In this document: piece after piece, positions 1-8,419 of the stretch | Numbering within the stretch: the stretch's first letter is position 1 | Layout: every line of letters starts with the position of its first letter | The notes under the pieces: model-generated | What the model saw: only the letters and a program-made list of their open reading frames with translations | Told to the model about the DNA's origin: nothing | The model's database searches: none | Translations under genes and position numbers: made by a program | Source of the DNA: an uncultured Collinsella sp. | GTDB lineage: Bacteria; Actinomycetota; Coriobacteriia; Coriobacteriales; Coriobacteriaceae | Length of the DNA stretch: 18,353 nt | Direction of reading: 5' to 3' | Assembly: GCA_902494465.1 (NCBI GenBank) | Contig: CABUTH010000018.1 | Location: forward strand, 1-18,353

Positions 1-450
1 CACGGGCACCGAGATGAGAACCGGAATAACAGTCGTCGTGTAATCGTTGACCGGCGCGGGAAGCAGACCATACACGGAAGTCATCGATGCCCCCGTCGTC
101 GATGCGGCATCGACGAGCTTGAGCAGATCGGGCGCAATCAATACGCCGCCCAGCATCATACCCAGCTGCTCCGAGCAACCGAGCTGGCGGGCGGCCGCCC
201 AACCAAGATAGATGGGCAAAAAGTAGTAGCCGGCGTTATAGAGCCAACTGTAGAACAGGCGATAGATCTCGGAATCGGCAGACCACAGGCCCAGCATGCC
301 TTCGCCCATAATGACGGCGACGGTGCGGAACAACGCCGCGCAGACAATAAACGGCAACGCCGACATCATGCTTTTGGACAGATAGTCCACCACGGCCATG
401 GCGTTTGATGAAACCGTCGTTGCAAACGTGGTGTTAGAAACTTGTGACAT
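1..450 (-). CDS. PTS transporter subunit EIIC (partial, 3' part outside window)
   Basis: I translated the minus strand from an ATG at 450; the frame stays open for 150 codons to the window edge, so only the N-terminal part is present. The protein has hydrophobic segments around residues 29-50 and 70-105. Motifs such as YYFLPIYLGWAAARQLG, then GGVLIAPDLL and DYTTTVIPVLISVPV, match the glucose/beta-glucoside/sucrose type EIIC membrane domain, where a FLPI-x-AAKKFG motif precedes a GALLxP motif and a xYxxTVIPxI motif. It would form the sugar channel of a phosphotransferase permease in the inner membrane. No EIIB domain precedes it, so B and A components must be fused downstream or encoded elsewhere. 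The substrate cannot be told. AAAGG lies 6 nt before this ATG. An in-frame ATG at 474 with AGGGG upstream is a possible alternative start. It follows the fused accDA by 40 bp with no visible terminator, so read-through from the fatty-acid operon is possible. Confidence 0.75.
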   Translation of the reverse strand, partial: MSQVSNTTFATTVSSNAMAVVDYLSKSMMSALPFIVCAALFRTVAVIMGEGMLGLWSADSEIYRLFYSWLYNAGYYFLPIYLGWAAARQLGCSEQLGMMLGGVLIAPDLLKLVDAASTTGASMTSVYGLLPAPVNDYTTTVIPVLISVPV

Positions 451-490
451 GGAACGCCTTTCCCAATGTGACATGCGGGCTGCCCCTTTG

Positions 491-2215
491 TCACATCGTG
501 CGGTACTGACCGATTGCGCGGTACTTTTCGTAGCGGAGGTTTGTGAGGGTCGTGTCGTCGAGCTGCCCAAGCGTATCGAAGGCATCAAATGCCGAGGACA
601 TGACGGCACCGGCGATCTCCTCATGCGACAGGCCCTTATCGTCAACGATGCCGTCGATGATACCGAGCGCCAACAGATCGGGGGCCGTGAGCTTCAGCGC
701 TTCGGCGGCCTCATTCGCGCGGTCGGTATCCTTCCACAGGATCGACGCACAGGCCTCGGGGCTCACGACCGAATAGGCCGAGCTCGAGAGCATCAGGATG
801 CGGTCGGCCACGGATAGCGCCAGCGCGCCACCAGAGCCGCCCTCGCCTGTCACCACCGAGACAATCGGCGTCTTAAGGCCGCTCATCTCCATGAGATTCT
901 GGGCAATTGCCTCGCCCTGGCCGCGCTCCTCGGCACCGATGCCGCAAAACGCGCCCGAAGTATCGACCAGGCACAGAACCGGTCGACCAAACTTTTCGGC
1001 CTGGCGCATAAGGCGACGTGCTTTGCGGTAGCCCTCGGGATGTGCCATACCAAAGTTGCGACGCATGCGCTCTTTGGTCGTGGTGCCGCGCTCGATGGCG
1101 ATGACCGATACGGGGCGTCCGTCTTTCCAGCCAATGCCAGCCACCACAGCAGCGTCGTCGCCAAAGTAGCGGTCGCCGTGCAGCTCCACAAATCCATCCA
1201 GGCCCAGCGAGATCATCTCGCCTGCCGTGGCGCGATCTGCCGAGCGGGTCTGCTTGACAATCTCGAGCGCGGTTTTTGGTGCGGCCGAGCGCTTGAACAA
1301 GTGTCCCAGCTTTTTGCCGCAGCGACCCGTATGCACGATCTCATGCGGTGCCCCCAGGCCGGGCGCGTGCCCTTCGTGCAGCGCCAGCAGCTCGCCTACC
1401 GTGAGTGCAATCTCGCCACGCGGAACAACGGCATCGCAAAAGCCGTGCTCCAGCAAAAACTCGGAGCGCTGGAATCCCTTGGGCAGGCGCTTGTGCATGT
1501 TCTGCTCGATCACGCGCGGGCCGGCAAATGCCGTCAGGGCATCGGGCTCGGCCAGGATAATATCGCCCTCCATGGCAAAGCTCGCGGTTACGCCTCCGGT
1601 CGTGGGGTCGGTGAGCACCGTGATATACAGACCGCCCGCCTCGCTGTGGCGCCTAACCGCCGCAGAAATCTTGGCCATCTGCATAAGCGACGTCACACCC
1701 TCTTGCATGCGCGCGCCGCCCGAAACGGTAAAGCCGACAACCGGCAATCCCAGCTCGGTCGCACGCTCAAATGTGCGACAGACCTTCTCGCCCACCACGG
1801 AGCCCATCGAGCCCATCATAAAGTTGGCGTCCATAAAGAAGAGCGCCGTATCGCAACCGCAGATTTTGCCCCTGCCGCACACAACGGCATCGCGCTCGCC
1901 CGAACGCTCGCTCACGCTCTTGAGTTTGTCGGCATAACCGGGAAACGAGAGGAAGTCCTCCGACGCCAGATTAGCATCCCATTCCTCAAACGTGCCCTCG
2001 TCGACCGTCATGCGCATGCGCGCGCGACCGCTCACGCGAAAGTGTTTGCCGCAACGAGGGCAGACCTCGAGGTTGTCGTGCAGGCGTGCCTCATCGATCA
2101 CACGGCGGCACTCCGGGCACTTGATAAACACGTGGCGTGCGGGAAACTCGGCGCACGACTCGGTTATCGGCCCCTCAAGGACATTGACCGTCTTCGCTTT
2201 TCTATTCATCAGCAT
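491..2215 (-). CDS. accDA: Fused acetyl-CoA carboxylase carboxyltransferase, beta-alpha (AccD-AccA)
   Basis: This 574-residue protein joins both carboxyltransferase subunits that most bacteria encode separately. It transfers the carboxyl group from carboxybiotin on AccB to acetyl-CoA, giving malonyl-CoA. Residues 1 to about 290 are AccD-like: a four-cysteine zinc ribbon (C33, C36, C52, C55) and the crotonase-fold SGGARMQEG motif at 165-173. Residues from about 300 are AccA-like: ELHGDR at 344, DTSGAFCGIGAEERGQGEA at 418-436, and TGEGGSGGAL at 456-465, whose glycines would form the oxyanion site. The combined length is close to the sum of the two subunits minus linker, so both halves look complete. 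The start at 2215 has GGGG about 7 nt upstream; an in-frame ATG at 2209 is possible. The start overlaps the end of accC by 14 nt, which implies translational coupling. It is the last biosynthetic gene of the operon. The fusion enforces equal amounts of the two subunits. Confidence 0.96.
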   Translation of the reverse strand: MLMNRKAKTVNVLEGPITESCAEFPARHVFIKCPECRRVIDEARLHDNLEVCPRCGKHFRVSGRARMRMTVDEGTFEEWDANLASEDFLSFPGYADKLKSVSERSGERDAVVCGRGKICGCDTALFFMDANFMMGSMGSVVGEKVCRTFERATELGLPVVGFTVSGGARMQEGVTSLMQMAKISAAVRRHSEAGGLYITVLTDPTTGGVTASFAMEGDIILAEPDALTAFAGPRVIEQNMHKRLPKGFQRSEFLLEHGFCDAVVPRGEIALTVGELLALHEGHAPGLGAPHEIVHTGRCGKKLGHLFKRSAAPKTALEIVKQTRSADRATAGEMISLGLDGFVELHGDRYFGDDAAVVAGIGWKDGRPVSVIAIERGTTTKERMRRNFGMAHPEGYRKARRLMRQAEKFGRPVLCLVDTSGAFCGIGAEERGQGEAIAQNLMEMSGLKTPIVSVVTGEGGSGGALALSVADRILMLSSSAYSVVSPEACASILWKDTDRANEAAEALKLTAPDLLALGIIDGIVDDKGLSHEEIAGAVMSSAFDAFDTLGQLDDTTLTNLRYEKYRAIGQYRTM

Positions 2216-3545
2216 AGAGATGCCCCATCAGATCGGTGTGGTACATGCCCGACAAGAACTCGTCGTTTGCCAGCACGTCGAGCTGAAGCTCGCTGTTTTC
2301 GCTCACGCCCTCAATCACGAGCTCGCCCAGGGCCGAGCGCATCTTACGAATAGCGCCGTCACGCGTGGGCGCACACACGATGAGCTTGCCGAGCATAGAG
2401 TCGTAGTACGGCGGAACTTTCGCACCGGTAAACATGGCGGAATCCCAGCGTACGCGCGGACCGCCCGGCACACGCAACGCGGTGACCGTTCCGCAGGACG
2501 GCAGAAAGTCCGGCGTTTCGGCATTGATGCGGCACTCCATGGCGTGGTTGCGGACCGGCATGTCCTCCTGCTCAAAGGGCAGAGGCTGGCCGGCTGCCAC
2601 GCGCAGCTGCCACTTGACCAAGTCGGTATCGGTCACAAACTCTGTAACCGGATGCTCCACCTGCAAGCGCGTGTTCATTTCCATAAAGTAGAAATTGCCG
2701 TCGTCCGAATACAGAAACTCGATGGTACCGGCTCCTTCGTAGCCGACGGCACGAGCCAGGTCACGCGCTGCCTTGTGCATGCGAGCACGAATGTCGTTGT
2801 GTCCGTCGAGGCACGGCGCGGGACTCTCTTCGATCAGCTTTTGGTTGCGACGCTGCACCGAGCACTCGCGCTCGCCGAGCGAAAATACATGGCCCTGCTT
2901 ATCGGCCATAATCTGCACCTCAACGTGGTGCGCCGGCGCGACGAACTTCTCCATGTAGCACTCGCCGTCGCCAAAAACGGCCTCGCCCTCGGCACGCGCC
3001 TCGATGAACGCCTTTGCCGCATCTTCCACGCGCTCGACCTTGCGAATGCCACGACCGCCACCGCCCGCGCGCGCCTTAATGAGCACGGGACAGCCAATGC
3101 GCTCGGCCTCGGCCGTCGCCTCCTCGGGACTTTTGAGCAAATCGCAGCCCGGCACGATGGGCACGCCCGCCGCGGCAGCCGTTTGGCGTGCGGCGTCCTT
3201 GTCGCCCATGCTGTCGATCACCTCGGCCGAAGGACCGACAAACGCCAGGCCATACTTGTCGCAGTCGCGCACGAAGCTCGCCTTCTCGGAGAAAAAGCCA
3301 TAGCCGGGATGAATTGCCTTAGCTCCCGACTTTACGGCACAGGTGAGCACGGCATCGTCGTTGAGGTAGCTCTCGGCAAGACGCGGGCCGCCGATGCAAT
3401 ACGCCTCGTCGGCAAGCTGCACGTGCAGCGCGTCCGCATCGGCCGTGGAATAAACGGCGACGGTCTTGATGCCCATATCGCGGCACGCGCGGATAACACG
3501 GACCGCGACCTCGCCGCGGTTGGCGATGAGCACTTTGTCGAACAT
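2202..3545 (-). CDS. accC: Acetyl-CoA carboxylase, biotin carboxylase subunit
   Basis: This 447-residue protein is the ATP-dependent enzyme that carboxylates the biotin on AccB, the first half-reaction of acetyl-CoA carboxylase. It shows the family N-terminus (FDKVLIANRGEVAVRVIRA), a glycine-rich ATP-grasp loop KARAGGGGRGIRKV at 157-170, and the MNTRLQVEHPVTE motif at 290-302 that carries the bicarbonate/biotin-site Arg and Glu. Length is normal for bacterial AccC. The frame stays open upstream of 3545, but that stretch runs through fabZ in another frame and looks nothing like AccC. The ATG at 3545 is preceded by AAGGAAGG and gives the canonical N-terminus, so I chose it. Ten bp separate it from fabZ upstream, and it overlaps accDA downstream. 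The neighbouring accB, accDA and divergent birA supply the rest of the carboxylase and its biotinylation. Confidence 0.97.
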   Translation of the reverse strand: MFDKVLIANRGEVAVRVIRACRDMGIKTVAVYSTADADALHVQLADEAYCIGGPRLAESYLNDDAVLTCAVKSGAKAIHPGYGFFSEKASFVRDCDKYGLAFVGPSAEVIDSMGDKDAARQTAAAAGVPIVPGCDLLKSPEEATAEAERIGCPVLIKARAGGGGRGIRKVERVEDAAKAFIEARAEGEAVFGDGECYMEKFVAPAHHVEVQIMADKQGHVFSLGERECSVQRRNQKLIEESPAPCLDGHNDIRARMHKAARDLARAVGYEGAGTIEFLYSDDGNFYFMEMNTRLQVEHPVTEFVTDTDLVKWQLRVAAGQPLPFEQEDMPVRNHAMECRINAETPDFLPSCGTVTALRVPGGPRVRWDSAMFTGAKVPPYYDSMLGKLIVCAPTRDGAIRKMRSALGELVIEGVSENSELQLDVLANDEFLSGMYHTDLMGHLYADE

Positions 3546-3555
3546 GAAGCCTTCC

Positions 3556-3978
3556 TTAACTTTCGTGCATGAGTGCAAAAGACATATCGGCGCGGCAGCA
3601 AACCTCACCGTTGACGCTCGCAGTACCCGTCGCAAAGCGGAACGGTCCGCGCGCACGCGTGATGGAGCACACCAGATCCACCGTGTCGCCCGGGCGCACC
3701 GGACGCTTAAAGCGCACCTTGTCCAGACTCGTGTAGAACGGCGTCGCGCCGCGCACCTCCTCATCGCCCATCAGCAGCACGCAACAGTTTTGGGCGAGCA
3801 TCTCGCACTGAATCACACCGGGAACGACCGGGTTTCCCGGAAAATGCCCCTGCAAAAAGTACTCGTCACCCGTGATCGTGATCTTGCCGTGGGCCTCGTC
3901 GCCCACCAGCTCGGCTTCGTCGAGCAAAAGCATCGGCTCGCGATGCGGCAACAGCTTCTTGAGCTCTTCTTTATTCAT
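3556..3978 (-). CDS. fabZ: 3-hydroxyacyl-ACP dehydratase FabZ
   Basis: This protein of 140 residues removes water from 3-hydroxyacyl-ACP to give trans-2-enoyl-ACP in each elongation cycle. The signature is LPHREPMLLLDE near the N-terminus, followed by GHFPGNPVVPGV with the catalytic His at 45 and a catalytic Glu at 59 in QCEMLAQ. Length fits the single hot-dog FabZ family. I chose the ATG at 3978, because AGGTG lies about 6 nt upstream. A GTG at 3987 would start three codons earlier, but that GTG is part of the ribosome-binding sequence. The stop codon of accB (3988-3990) abuts this ribosome-binding site, so translation is probably coupled. No fabA or fabM isomerase is in the locus, so how unsaturated chains are made, if they are, is not visible here. 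Confidence 0.96.
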   Translation of the reverse strand: MNKEELKKLLPHREPMLLLDEAELVGDEAHGKITITGDEYFLQGHFPGNPVVPGVIQCEMLAQNCCVLLMGDEEVRGATPFYTSLDKVRFKRPVRPGDTVDLVCSITRARGPFRFATGTASVNGEVCCRADMSFALMHES

Positions 3979-3987
3979 GGATATCAC

Positions 3988-4464
3988 CTATCCGATCCTC
4001 ATGAGGCAGCTGCCAAACTCCACGAGGTCGCCGTCGGCCACGCAGATCTCGAGTACCTCGCCGTCTGCCTCGGCCGTCACCTCGTTGAGAACCTTCATGG
4101 CCTCGATGATGCAGAGGGTCTCGCCGGCCTTGACCTTGGAGCCCACGTGTACAAACGGCTCGTCGCCCGGCGCCGGGGCAGCATAGAACACGCCGACCAT
4201 GGGAGCGGACACCTCGGTGCCCTTGGGCTCCGGTGCAGCGGCAGGCGCCTGCGCGGCGGGCTCTGGTGCGACGGCAGGCATGGCGACGGGGGCCACCGCC
4301 GGAGCAGTCACGGCACCCGGCATAGGCATGGGCACGGCAACCGGCTGTGCGGCGCTCGCGCGCTCGAGTTCGACCGCGGTGCCATCGGGCTCCTCAACGC
4401 GTACGCGTGTGAGGCCGCGGTCCTCCATAACATCGGCTATCTCGGCAAGTCTTTTGGAATCCAT
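3988..4464 (-). CDS. accB: Biotin carboxyl carrier protein of acetyl-CoA carboxylase
   Basis: This 158-residue protein carries the biotin that shuttles CO2 between AccC and AccDA. Residues 1-40 form a short helical head. Residues 40-82 are an Ala/Pro/Val/Met-rich flexible linker typical of BCCP. Residues 83-158 are a biotinyl domain with APMVGVFY and CIIEAMKVLNEV, the biotin-acceptor lysine being K124. The common EAMKM is EAMKV here, as in many BCCPs. The ATG at 4464 has GAGGAG 7 nt upstream, lying inside the end of fabF, and only 3 bp separate the two genes. AccB is the expected main substrate of the biotin ligase encoded divergently at the head of the locus. Confidence 0.97.
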   Translation of the reverse strand: MDSKRLAEIADVMEDRGLTRVRVEEPDGTAVELERASAAQPVAVPMPMPGAVTAPAVAPVAMPAVAPEPAAQAPAAAPEPKGTEVSAPMVGVFYAAPAPGDEPFVHVGSKVKAGETLCIIEAMKVLNEVTAEADGEVLEICVADGDLVEFGSCLMRIG

Positions 4465-4467
4465 GCT

Positions 4468-5715
4468 CTAGCTCCTCGTATATCTACGCAGCGCGATGGC
4501 GGCGTTGTGCCCGCCAAAGCCCAGGTTGGTCGAAAGCGCCCAGGTAAGGTCGGCGCGAACCGCGCGATTGGGCGTGTAGTCAAGATCGCAGGCGGGATCG
4601 GGCGTGTGGTAGTTAATGGTCGGCGGCACCACGCCCTGCTCGAGCGCCATGGCGCAGGCCATAACCTCGATGGCACCCGTGGCACCGATCATGTGGCCGG
4701 TCATCGACTTGGTCGACGAGACGTGCGCGGCGCGTGCCGCGTCCTCGCCGAGCGCTCGCTTGATGCCCGCCGTCTCGGACGAATCGTTGAGTTTGGTCGA
4801 GGTGCCGTGGGCATTGATGTAGAGGCCCTCGGAAGGCTTGACGTCGCCCTCGGCCACCGCCAGCGATATCGCGCGGGCGATACCTGCTGCGTCCGGGTCG
4901 GGACTCGTGATGTGGTAGGCGTCATCGGTGTTGCCATAGCCTACGACCTCGGCGTAAATGTGCGCACCGCGGGCCTGCGCATGTTCCATGCTCTCGAGTA
5001 CCAGCACGCAGGCACCCTCGCCCATCACAAAGCCGTCGCGGTCTGCATCGAACGGGCGGCAAGCCGTCGCGGGATCGGGGTTGTTGGTCAATGCGCGGCA
5101 GGACGTAAAGCCCGCAACGGCATCGGGGATAATTGCGGCCTCGGCGCCGCCGGCGAGAATCGCATCGGCATAGCCGTGCTTGATGGCGCGGAACGCCTCG
5201 CCCACCGCATGGGCCGAGGTCGCGCACGCGGTCACCACGGGCAGGGTCGGGCCCTTTGCCTTGTGGCGGATCGCGATATTGCCCGATGCCATGTTGGGGA
5301 TCATCATCGCGATCATATAAGGCGATGCGCGGCGAGGCCCACGGTCGGCAATCGTATGGACGTTGTCAACGAGTGTCTGCATGCCGCCCACGCCCGAGCC
5401 CACGTAGACGCCCAGACGCTCGCGATCGATGGCGCCTTCGGCATCAAAGCCCGCATCGTGCATGGCTTCGTCCGAAGCCGCCATCGCAAACTGAACGCAG
5501 GGGTCCAGATGCTTGGCGTCACGCTTGCCAAAGTACTCGTTGCCGTCAAACCCTTTTACCTCGGCCGCCACCTTGACGGTAAACGCATCGGTATCGAAGT
5601 GCGTGATCGGGCCGATGCCGCACGTGCCGGCGCACATGGCTGCCCAAGTGGCAAGCGCGGTGTTGCCGAGCGGCGATACGGCACCGATGCCGGTGATTGC
5701 AACTCTCTGTTCCAT
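4468..5715 (-). CDS. fabF: 3-oxoacyl-ACP synthase II (FabF)
   Basis: This 415-residue condensing enzyme extends acyl-ACP by two carbons using malonyl-ACP. It has the Cys-His-His triad of KAS I/II: C164 in VVTACATSAH, H303 in NAHGTSTKLND, and H341 in KSMTGHMIGATG, with K336 just before. The N-terminus RVAITGIGAVSPLG is typical. I chose the ATG at 5715 because GGAG lies 6 nt upstream. Upstream in-frame ATGs at 5718 and 5733 are less well placed; the latter has no visible ribosome-binding site. Length matches FabF (about 412). It sits 39 bp after fabG and 3 bp before accB, in the middle of the operon. It is the only elongating KAS in this locus, so it probably does all elongation unless a paralogue lies elsewhere. 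Confidence 0.97.
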   Translation of the reverse strand: MEQRVAITGIGAVSPLGNTALATWAAMCAGTCGIGPITHFDTDAFTVKVAAEVKGFDGNEYFGKRDAKHLDPCVQFAMAASDEAMHDAGFDAEGAIDRERLGVYVGSGVGGMQTLVDNVHTIADRGPRRASPYMIAMMIPNMASGNIAIRHKAKGPTLPVVTACATSAHAVGEAFRAIKHGYADAILAGGAEAAIIPDAVAGFTSCRALTNNPDPATACRPFDADRDGFVMGEGACVLVLESMEHAQARGAHIYAEVVGYGNTDDAYHITSPDPDAAGIARAISLAVAEGDVKPSEGLYINAHGTSTKLNDSSETAGIKRALGEDAARAAHVSSTKSMTGHMIGATGAIEVMACAMALEQGVVPPTINYHTPDPACDLDYTPNRAVRADLTWALSTNLGFGGHNAAIALRRYTRS

Positions 5716-5754
5716 CATGGTCTCCTCATCCAAGCCATTCTTCGGCCCTGGTTT

Positions 5755-6528
5755 CTACATCGCCATTCCGCCGTCGACGCGCACGACCTCGCCCGTAATG
5801 TAGGCCGCCGCATCGCTTGCCAAAAAGCGCACCACGCCGGCCACTTCCTCGGGGCGCGCCATGCGCTTTAGGGGAATCTGCTCCTCGGTTGCCGCGCGAA
5901 CCTTCTCCGAGAGCTTTGCCGTCATATCCGTCTCGACAAACCCGGGGGCGACCGCGTTCACTCGTACGCCGCGGGGCGCAAGCTCGCGCGCCACCGCCTT
6001 GGTCAGGCCGATCACGCCTGCCTTGGAGGCAGCGTAGTTGGCTTGCCCGGCATTGCCCATCAGGCCCACGACCGAGCTCATGTTGACGACGCAGCCGCCG
6101 CGCTGGCGCATAAAGGTCTTGGTGAGCGCGCGCGTCGTATTGAACGTGCCCTTGAGATTGACATCGAGCACGCGGTCGAAGGCGTCATCGCCCATGCGCA
6201 TGAGCAGGCCATCGCGGGTGATGCCGGCGTTGTTGACAAGCGCCCAAATGGAGCCAAAGTCGTTGAGGACCGCTTCCACGCACGCGTTGACGGCAGCGGG
6301 GTCGGCCACGTCGCATTGATATGCGCGCGCCGTGGCCCCAGCCGCCTCGCAGGCTTCGCACGTCTCGCGTGCCGCATCGACGCTACCGGCATAGACGACG
6401 GCGATATCAAAGCCGTCCTCCGCCAGACCGACAGCGCAGGCGCGGCCGATACCCCGCGAGCCGCCCGTGACCAGTGCCACGCGGCGCGATCCGTCGCGCT
6501 CGAGCGCGCCGTTGTTCAAGTTGCCCAT
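5755..6528 (-). CDS. fabG: 3-oxoacyl-ACP reductase FabG
   Basis: This 257-residue short-chain dehydrogenase/reductase reduces 3-oxoacyl-ACP to 3-hydroxyacyl-ACP, with NADPH expected. It shows the Rossmann motif TGGSRGIG at 21-28, NNAG at 99-102, catalytic Ser near 151, and YAASK at 165-169 with Tyr165 and Lys169. The C-terminus ends in VRVDGGMAM, as in FabG proteins. About 12 residues precede the usual start of the fold, making it slightly longer than typical. The ATG at 6528 has AAAGGA 5 nt upstream. The gene lies 30 bp after fabD, with a small hairpin (AGCCC/GGGCT, 6548-6560) over the fabD stop, and 39 bp before fabF. Many SDR enzymes look alike, but the surrounding FAS genes fix the assignment. 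Confidence 0.95.
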   Translation of the reverse strand: MGNLNNGALERDGSRRVALVTGGSRGIGRACAVGLAEDGFDIAVVYAGSVDAARETCEACEAAGATARAYQCDVADPAAVNACVEAVLNDFGSIWALVNNAGITRDGLLMRMGDDAFDRVLDVNLKGTFNTTRALTKTFMRQRGGCVVNMSSVVGLMGNAGQANYAASKAGVIGLTKAVARELAPRGVRVNAVAPGFVETDMTAKLSEKVRAATEEQIPLKRMARPEEVAGVVRFLASDAAAYITGEVVRVDGGMAM

Positions 6529-6558
6529 GTCGTTCCTTTCGGGTTACAGCCCTGTGGG

Positions 6559-7485
6559 CTATGCGAGCTCGTCGGCAATAGCTGCGACCTGTTCGGCCGT
6601 TTCGCACGAATACACGCGAACGTCGCTCAACGTACGCTTGACCAAGCCGGACAGCGTTTTGCCGGGGCCGACCTCAATAAACGTGTCGATGCCTTGATCC
6701 TGCAGAGCATGCAGCGTGTCGACCCAGCGCACGGCATGACTCACCTGGTTGGCCAGCACCTCCGATGCCGCCTGCGGGTCGGCCGGATAAGGCGCCGCCG
6801 TCATATTTGCCATGACCGGAATCAGCAGCGGAGACGGCGCGTGACCGGCTTGGATATACGTCGCCAGCCCCTCAGTCGCCTCGGCCATATAGGGGCTATG
6901 GAATGCACCCGACACCGCGACCTTCATGGCGCGACCGCCAGCCTCTTTTACCAGGACGTCGAGCTCCTGCAGTGCCTCGGGCGCTCCGGCAACAACCGTC
7001 TGCTGCGGGCTGTTGTAGTTGACCGGCCAGCAGTCCTCGCCGGCCTGTTTTGCCAATCCCTCGACTTGCTCCGCATCGAGCTTGATGACGGCGCGCATGC
7101 CGCCCGGATGGCGCTCGGCAGCCGCGGCCATCAGCACCGCGCGCTCGCACACGAGCTCAAAGCCTGCTCGCGTATCGAATGCCCCCGCAAAGGTGAGCGC
7201 GGCGACCTCGCCAAGCGAAAAACCCGCACAGGCGGTAGGTACCACGCCGCGCTCACGCAGGGCGGCAGCCGCTGCCAGGTCGTGAACGAACACGCACGGC
7301 TGCGTGTTCTCGGTCTGCGAGAGCTCCTCCTTCGAGGCGCTCCGGCACTGCTCGCTGGTCCCCGGGCGCACCTCGTCGGCAATGGCGAACACCTCGGCGG
7401 CCGCCGGCGATGCCTCAATCAGGTCGACGCCCATCGCGGGGTGCTGGGCGCCCTGGCCGGCAAACAGAAACGCTACGCTACCCAT
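6559..7485 (-). CDS. fabD: Malonyl-CoA:ACP transacylase FabD
   Basis: This 308-residue enzyme moves malonyl from CoA to ACP, feeding FabH and FabF. It has AFLFAGQGAQ near the N-terminus, the nucleophile Ser90 in the GFSLGE elbow (GxSxG), and the catalytic His196 in SGAFHSPYM. The late motif FIEVGPGKTLSGLVKRT is also typical. I chose the ATG at 7485, which has AAAGGTG 7 nt upstream. A GTG two codons earlier (7491) is too close to that site. The start overlaps the end of fabK by 13 nt, so translation of the two is likely coupled. Length is normal for the family. Confidence 0.97.
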   Translation of the reverse strand: MGSVAFLFAGQGAQHPAMGVDLIEASPAAAEVFAIADEVRPGTSEQCRSASKEELSQTENTQPCVFVHDLAAAAALRERGVVPTACAGFSLGEVAALTFAGAFDTRAGFELVCERAVLMAAAAERHPGGMRAVIKLDAEQVEGLAKQAGEDCWPVNYNSPQQTVVAGAPEALQELDVLVKEAGGRAMKVAVSGAFHSPYMAEATEGLATYIQAGHAPSPLLIPVMANMTAAPYPADPQAASEVLANQVSHAVRWVDTLHALQDQGIDTFIEVGPGKTLSGLVKRTLSDVRVYSCETAEQVAAIADELA

Positions 7486-8417
7486 GCGCACGCACCTTTC
7501 AGGACGTGCTCGGCACCATCGACCAGGTCGTCGACGATTTCACGTGCGCTCTGGCACTCGTTGACCATGCCGGCAATCTGTCCACACAAAAACGAACCCT
7601 CTTCGTAATTGCCGTCCTTGGCGGCCTTGCGAAGGGCACCCGTGCCCATGGCCCCAAGCTCCTCGACACTTGCGCCTGCCACCTCACTCTTGGCGTAGGC
7701 GTTGGTGAAGGGGCTCTTGAGGGCACGCACCGGGTGTCCCGTCGAGCGGCCGGTCGCACGCGTCGAGGTGTCGTTGGCCTTCAGGACCATCTCCTTGTAC
7801 TGCTCCGATACGGTGCACTCGTCTGCGACCAGAAAGCGCGTACCCACTTGCACGCCTGCGGCGCCCAGCATAAAGGCGGCCGCCACGCCGCGACCGTCGG
7901 CAATACCGCCGGCCGCCACAACGGGGATATCGACCGCATCGACGACCTGCGGCACCAGTGCCATCGTCGAGGTCTCGCCAATATGGCCGCCCGATTCGGT
8001 GCCCTCGGCAACAACTGCCGTGGCTCCGCGACGCGTCACGAGACGCGCCAGCGCCACAGAGGCAACAACGGGGATGACCTTGATACCCGCCTCGTTCCAC
8101 GCCTTCATGTACTTGGTGGGATTGCCGGCACCCGTCACGACGACCGGCACCTGCTCGTCAATCACGACCTGCGCAACCTCGTCGGCAAACGGGCTCATGA
8201 GCATGACGTTCACGCCAAAGGGCTTATCCGTCCTGGCGCGCAGCTCGTGAATCTGATCGCGCAGCCAGTTGGCGTCGGCGTTCATGGCCGCGATAATCCC
8301 CAAGCCGCCCGCCTCGGACACTGCGGACGCCAACGAGGCGTCGGCAATCCAGGCCATACCGCCCTGGAACACGGGCTTTTCGATGCCGAGCAGATCGCAG
8401 AGAGGAGTCTTGAGCAT
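7473..8417 (-). CDS. fabK: Enoyl-ACP reductase II, FMN-dependent (FabK)
   Basis: This 314-residue protein is the flavin-dependent enoyl-ACP reductase that completes each elongation cycle by reducing the trans-2 double bond. It is a TIM-barrel of the nitronate monooxygenase family: PVFQGGMAWIAD near the N-terminus, AEGTESGGHIG at 137-147 with the probable catalytic His145, then VVAAGGIADGRGVAAAFMLGAAGVQVGTRF for the flavin phosphate site. It is unrelated to FabI, so classical FabI inhibitors such as triclosan should act poorly on it. That is family knowledge, not something tested here. The ATG at 8417 lies 2 bp after the acpP stop, with GGAGAAG upstream inside acpP. A nitronate monooxygenase could look similar, but position between acpP and fabD supports FabK. 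Confidence 0.94.
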   Translation of the reverse strand: MLKTPLCDLLGIEKPVFQGGMAWIADASLASAVSEAGGLGIIAAMNADANWLRDQIHELRARTDKPFGVNVMLMSPFADEVAQVVIDEQVPVVVTGAGNPTKYMKAWNEAGIKVIPVVASVALARLVTRRGATAVVAEGTESGGHIGETSTMALVPQVVDAVDIPVVAAGGIADGRGVAAAFMLGAAGVQVGTRFLVADECTVSEQYKEMVLKANDTSTRATGRSTGHPVRALKSPFTNAYAKSEVAGASVEELGAMGTGALRKAAKDGNYEEGSFLCGQIAGMVNECQSAREIVDDLVDGAEHVLKGACAWVA

Positions 8418-8419
8418 CT

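Noticed and set aside
3546..3764. N-terminal extension of accC by 73 codons
   Set aside because: It would overlap fabZ in another frame and has no similarity to biotin carboxylase; the ATG at 3545 has a good ribosome-binding site and gives the canonical N-terminus.
3466..5871. Very long open frame (about 800 codons) on the plus strand opposite accC, fabZ, accB and fabF
   Set aside because: It is antisense to four well-supported genes, its peptide is rich in His, Arg, Gly and Ala with no family motifs, and high-GC coding DNA often leaves the opposite strand open.
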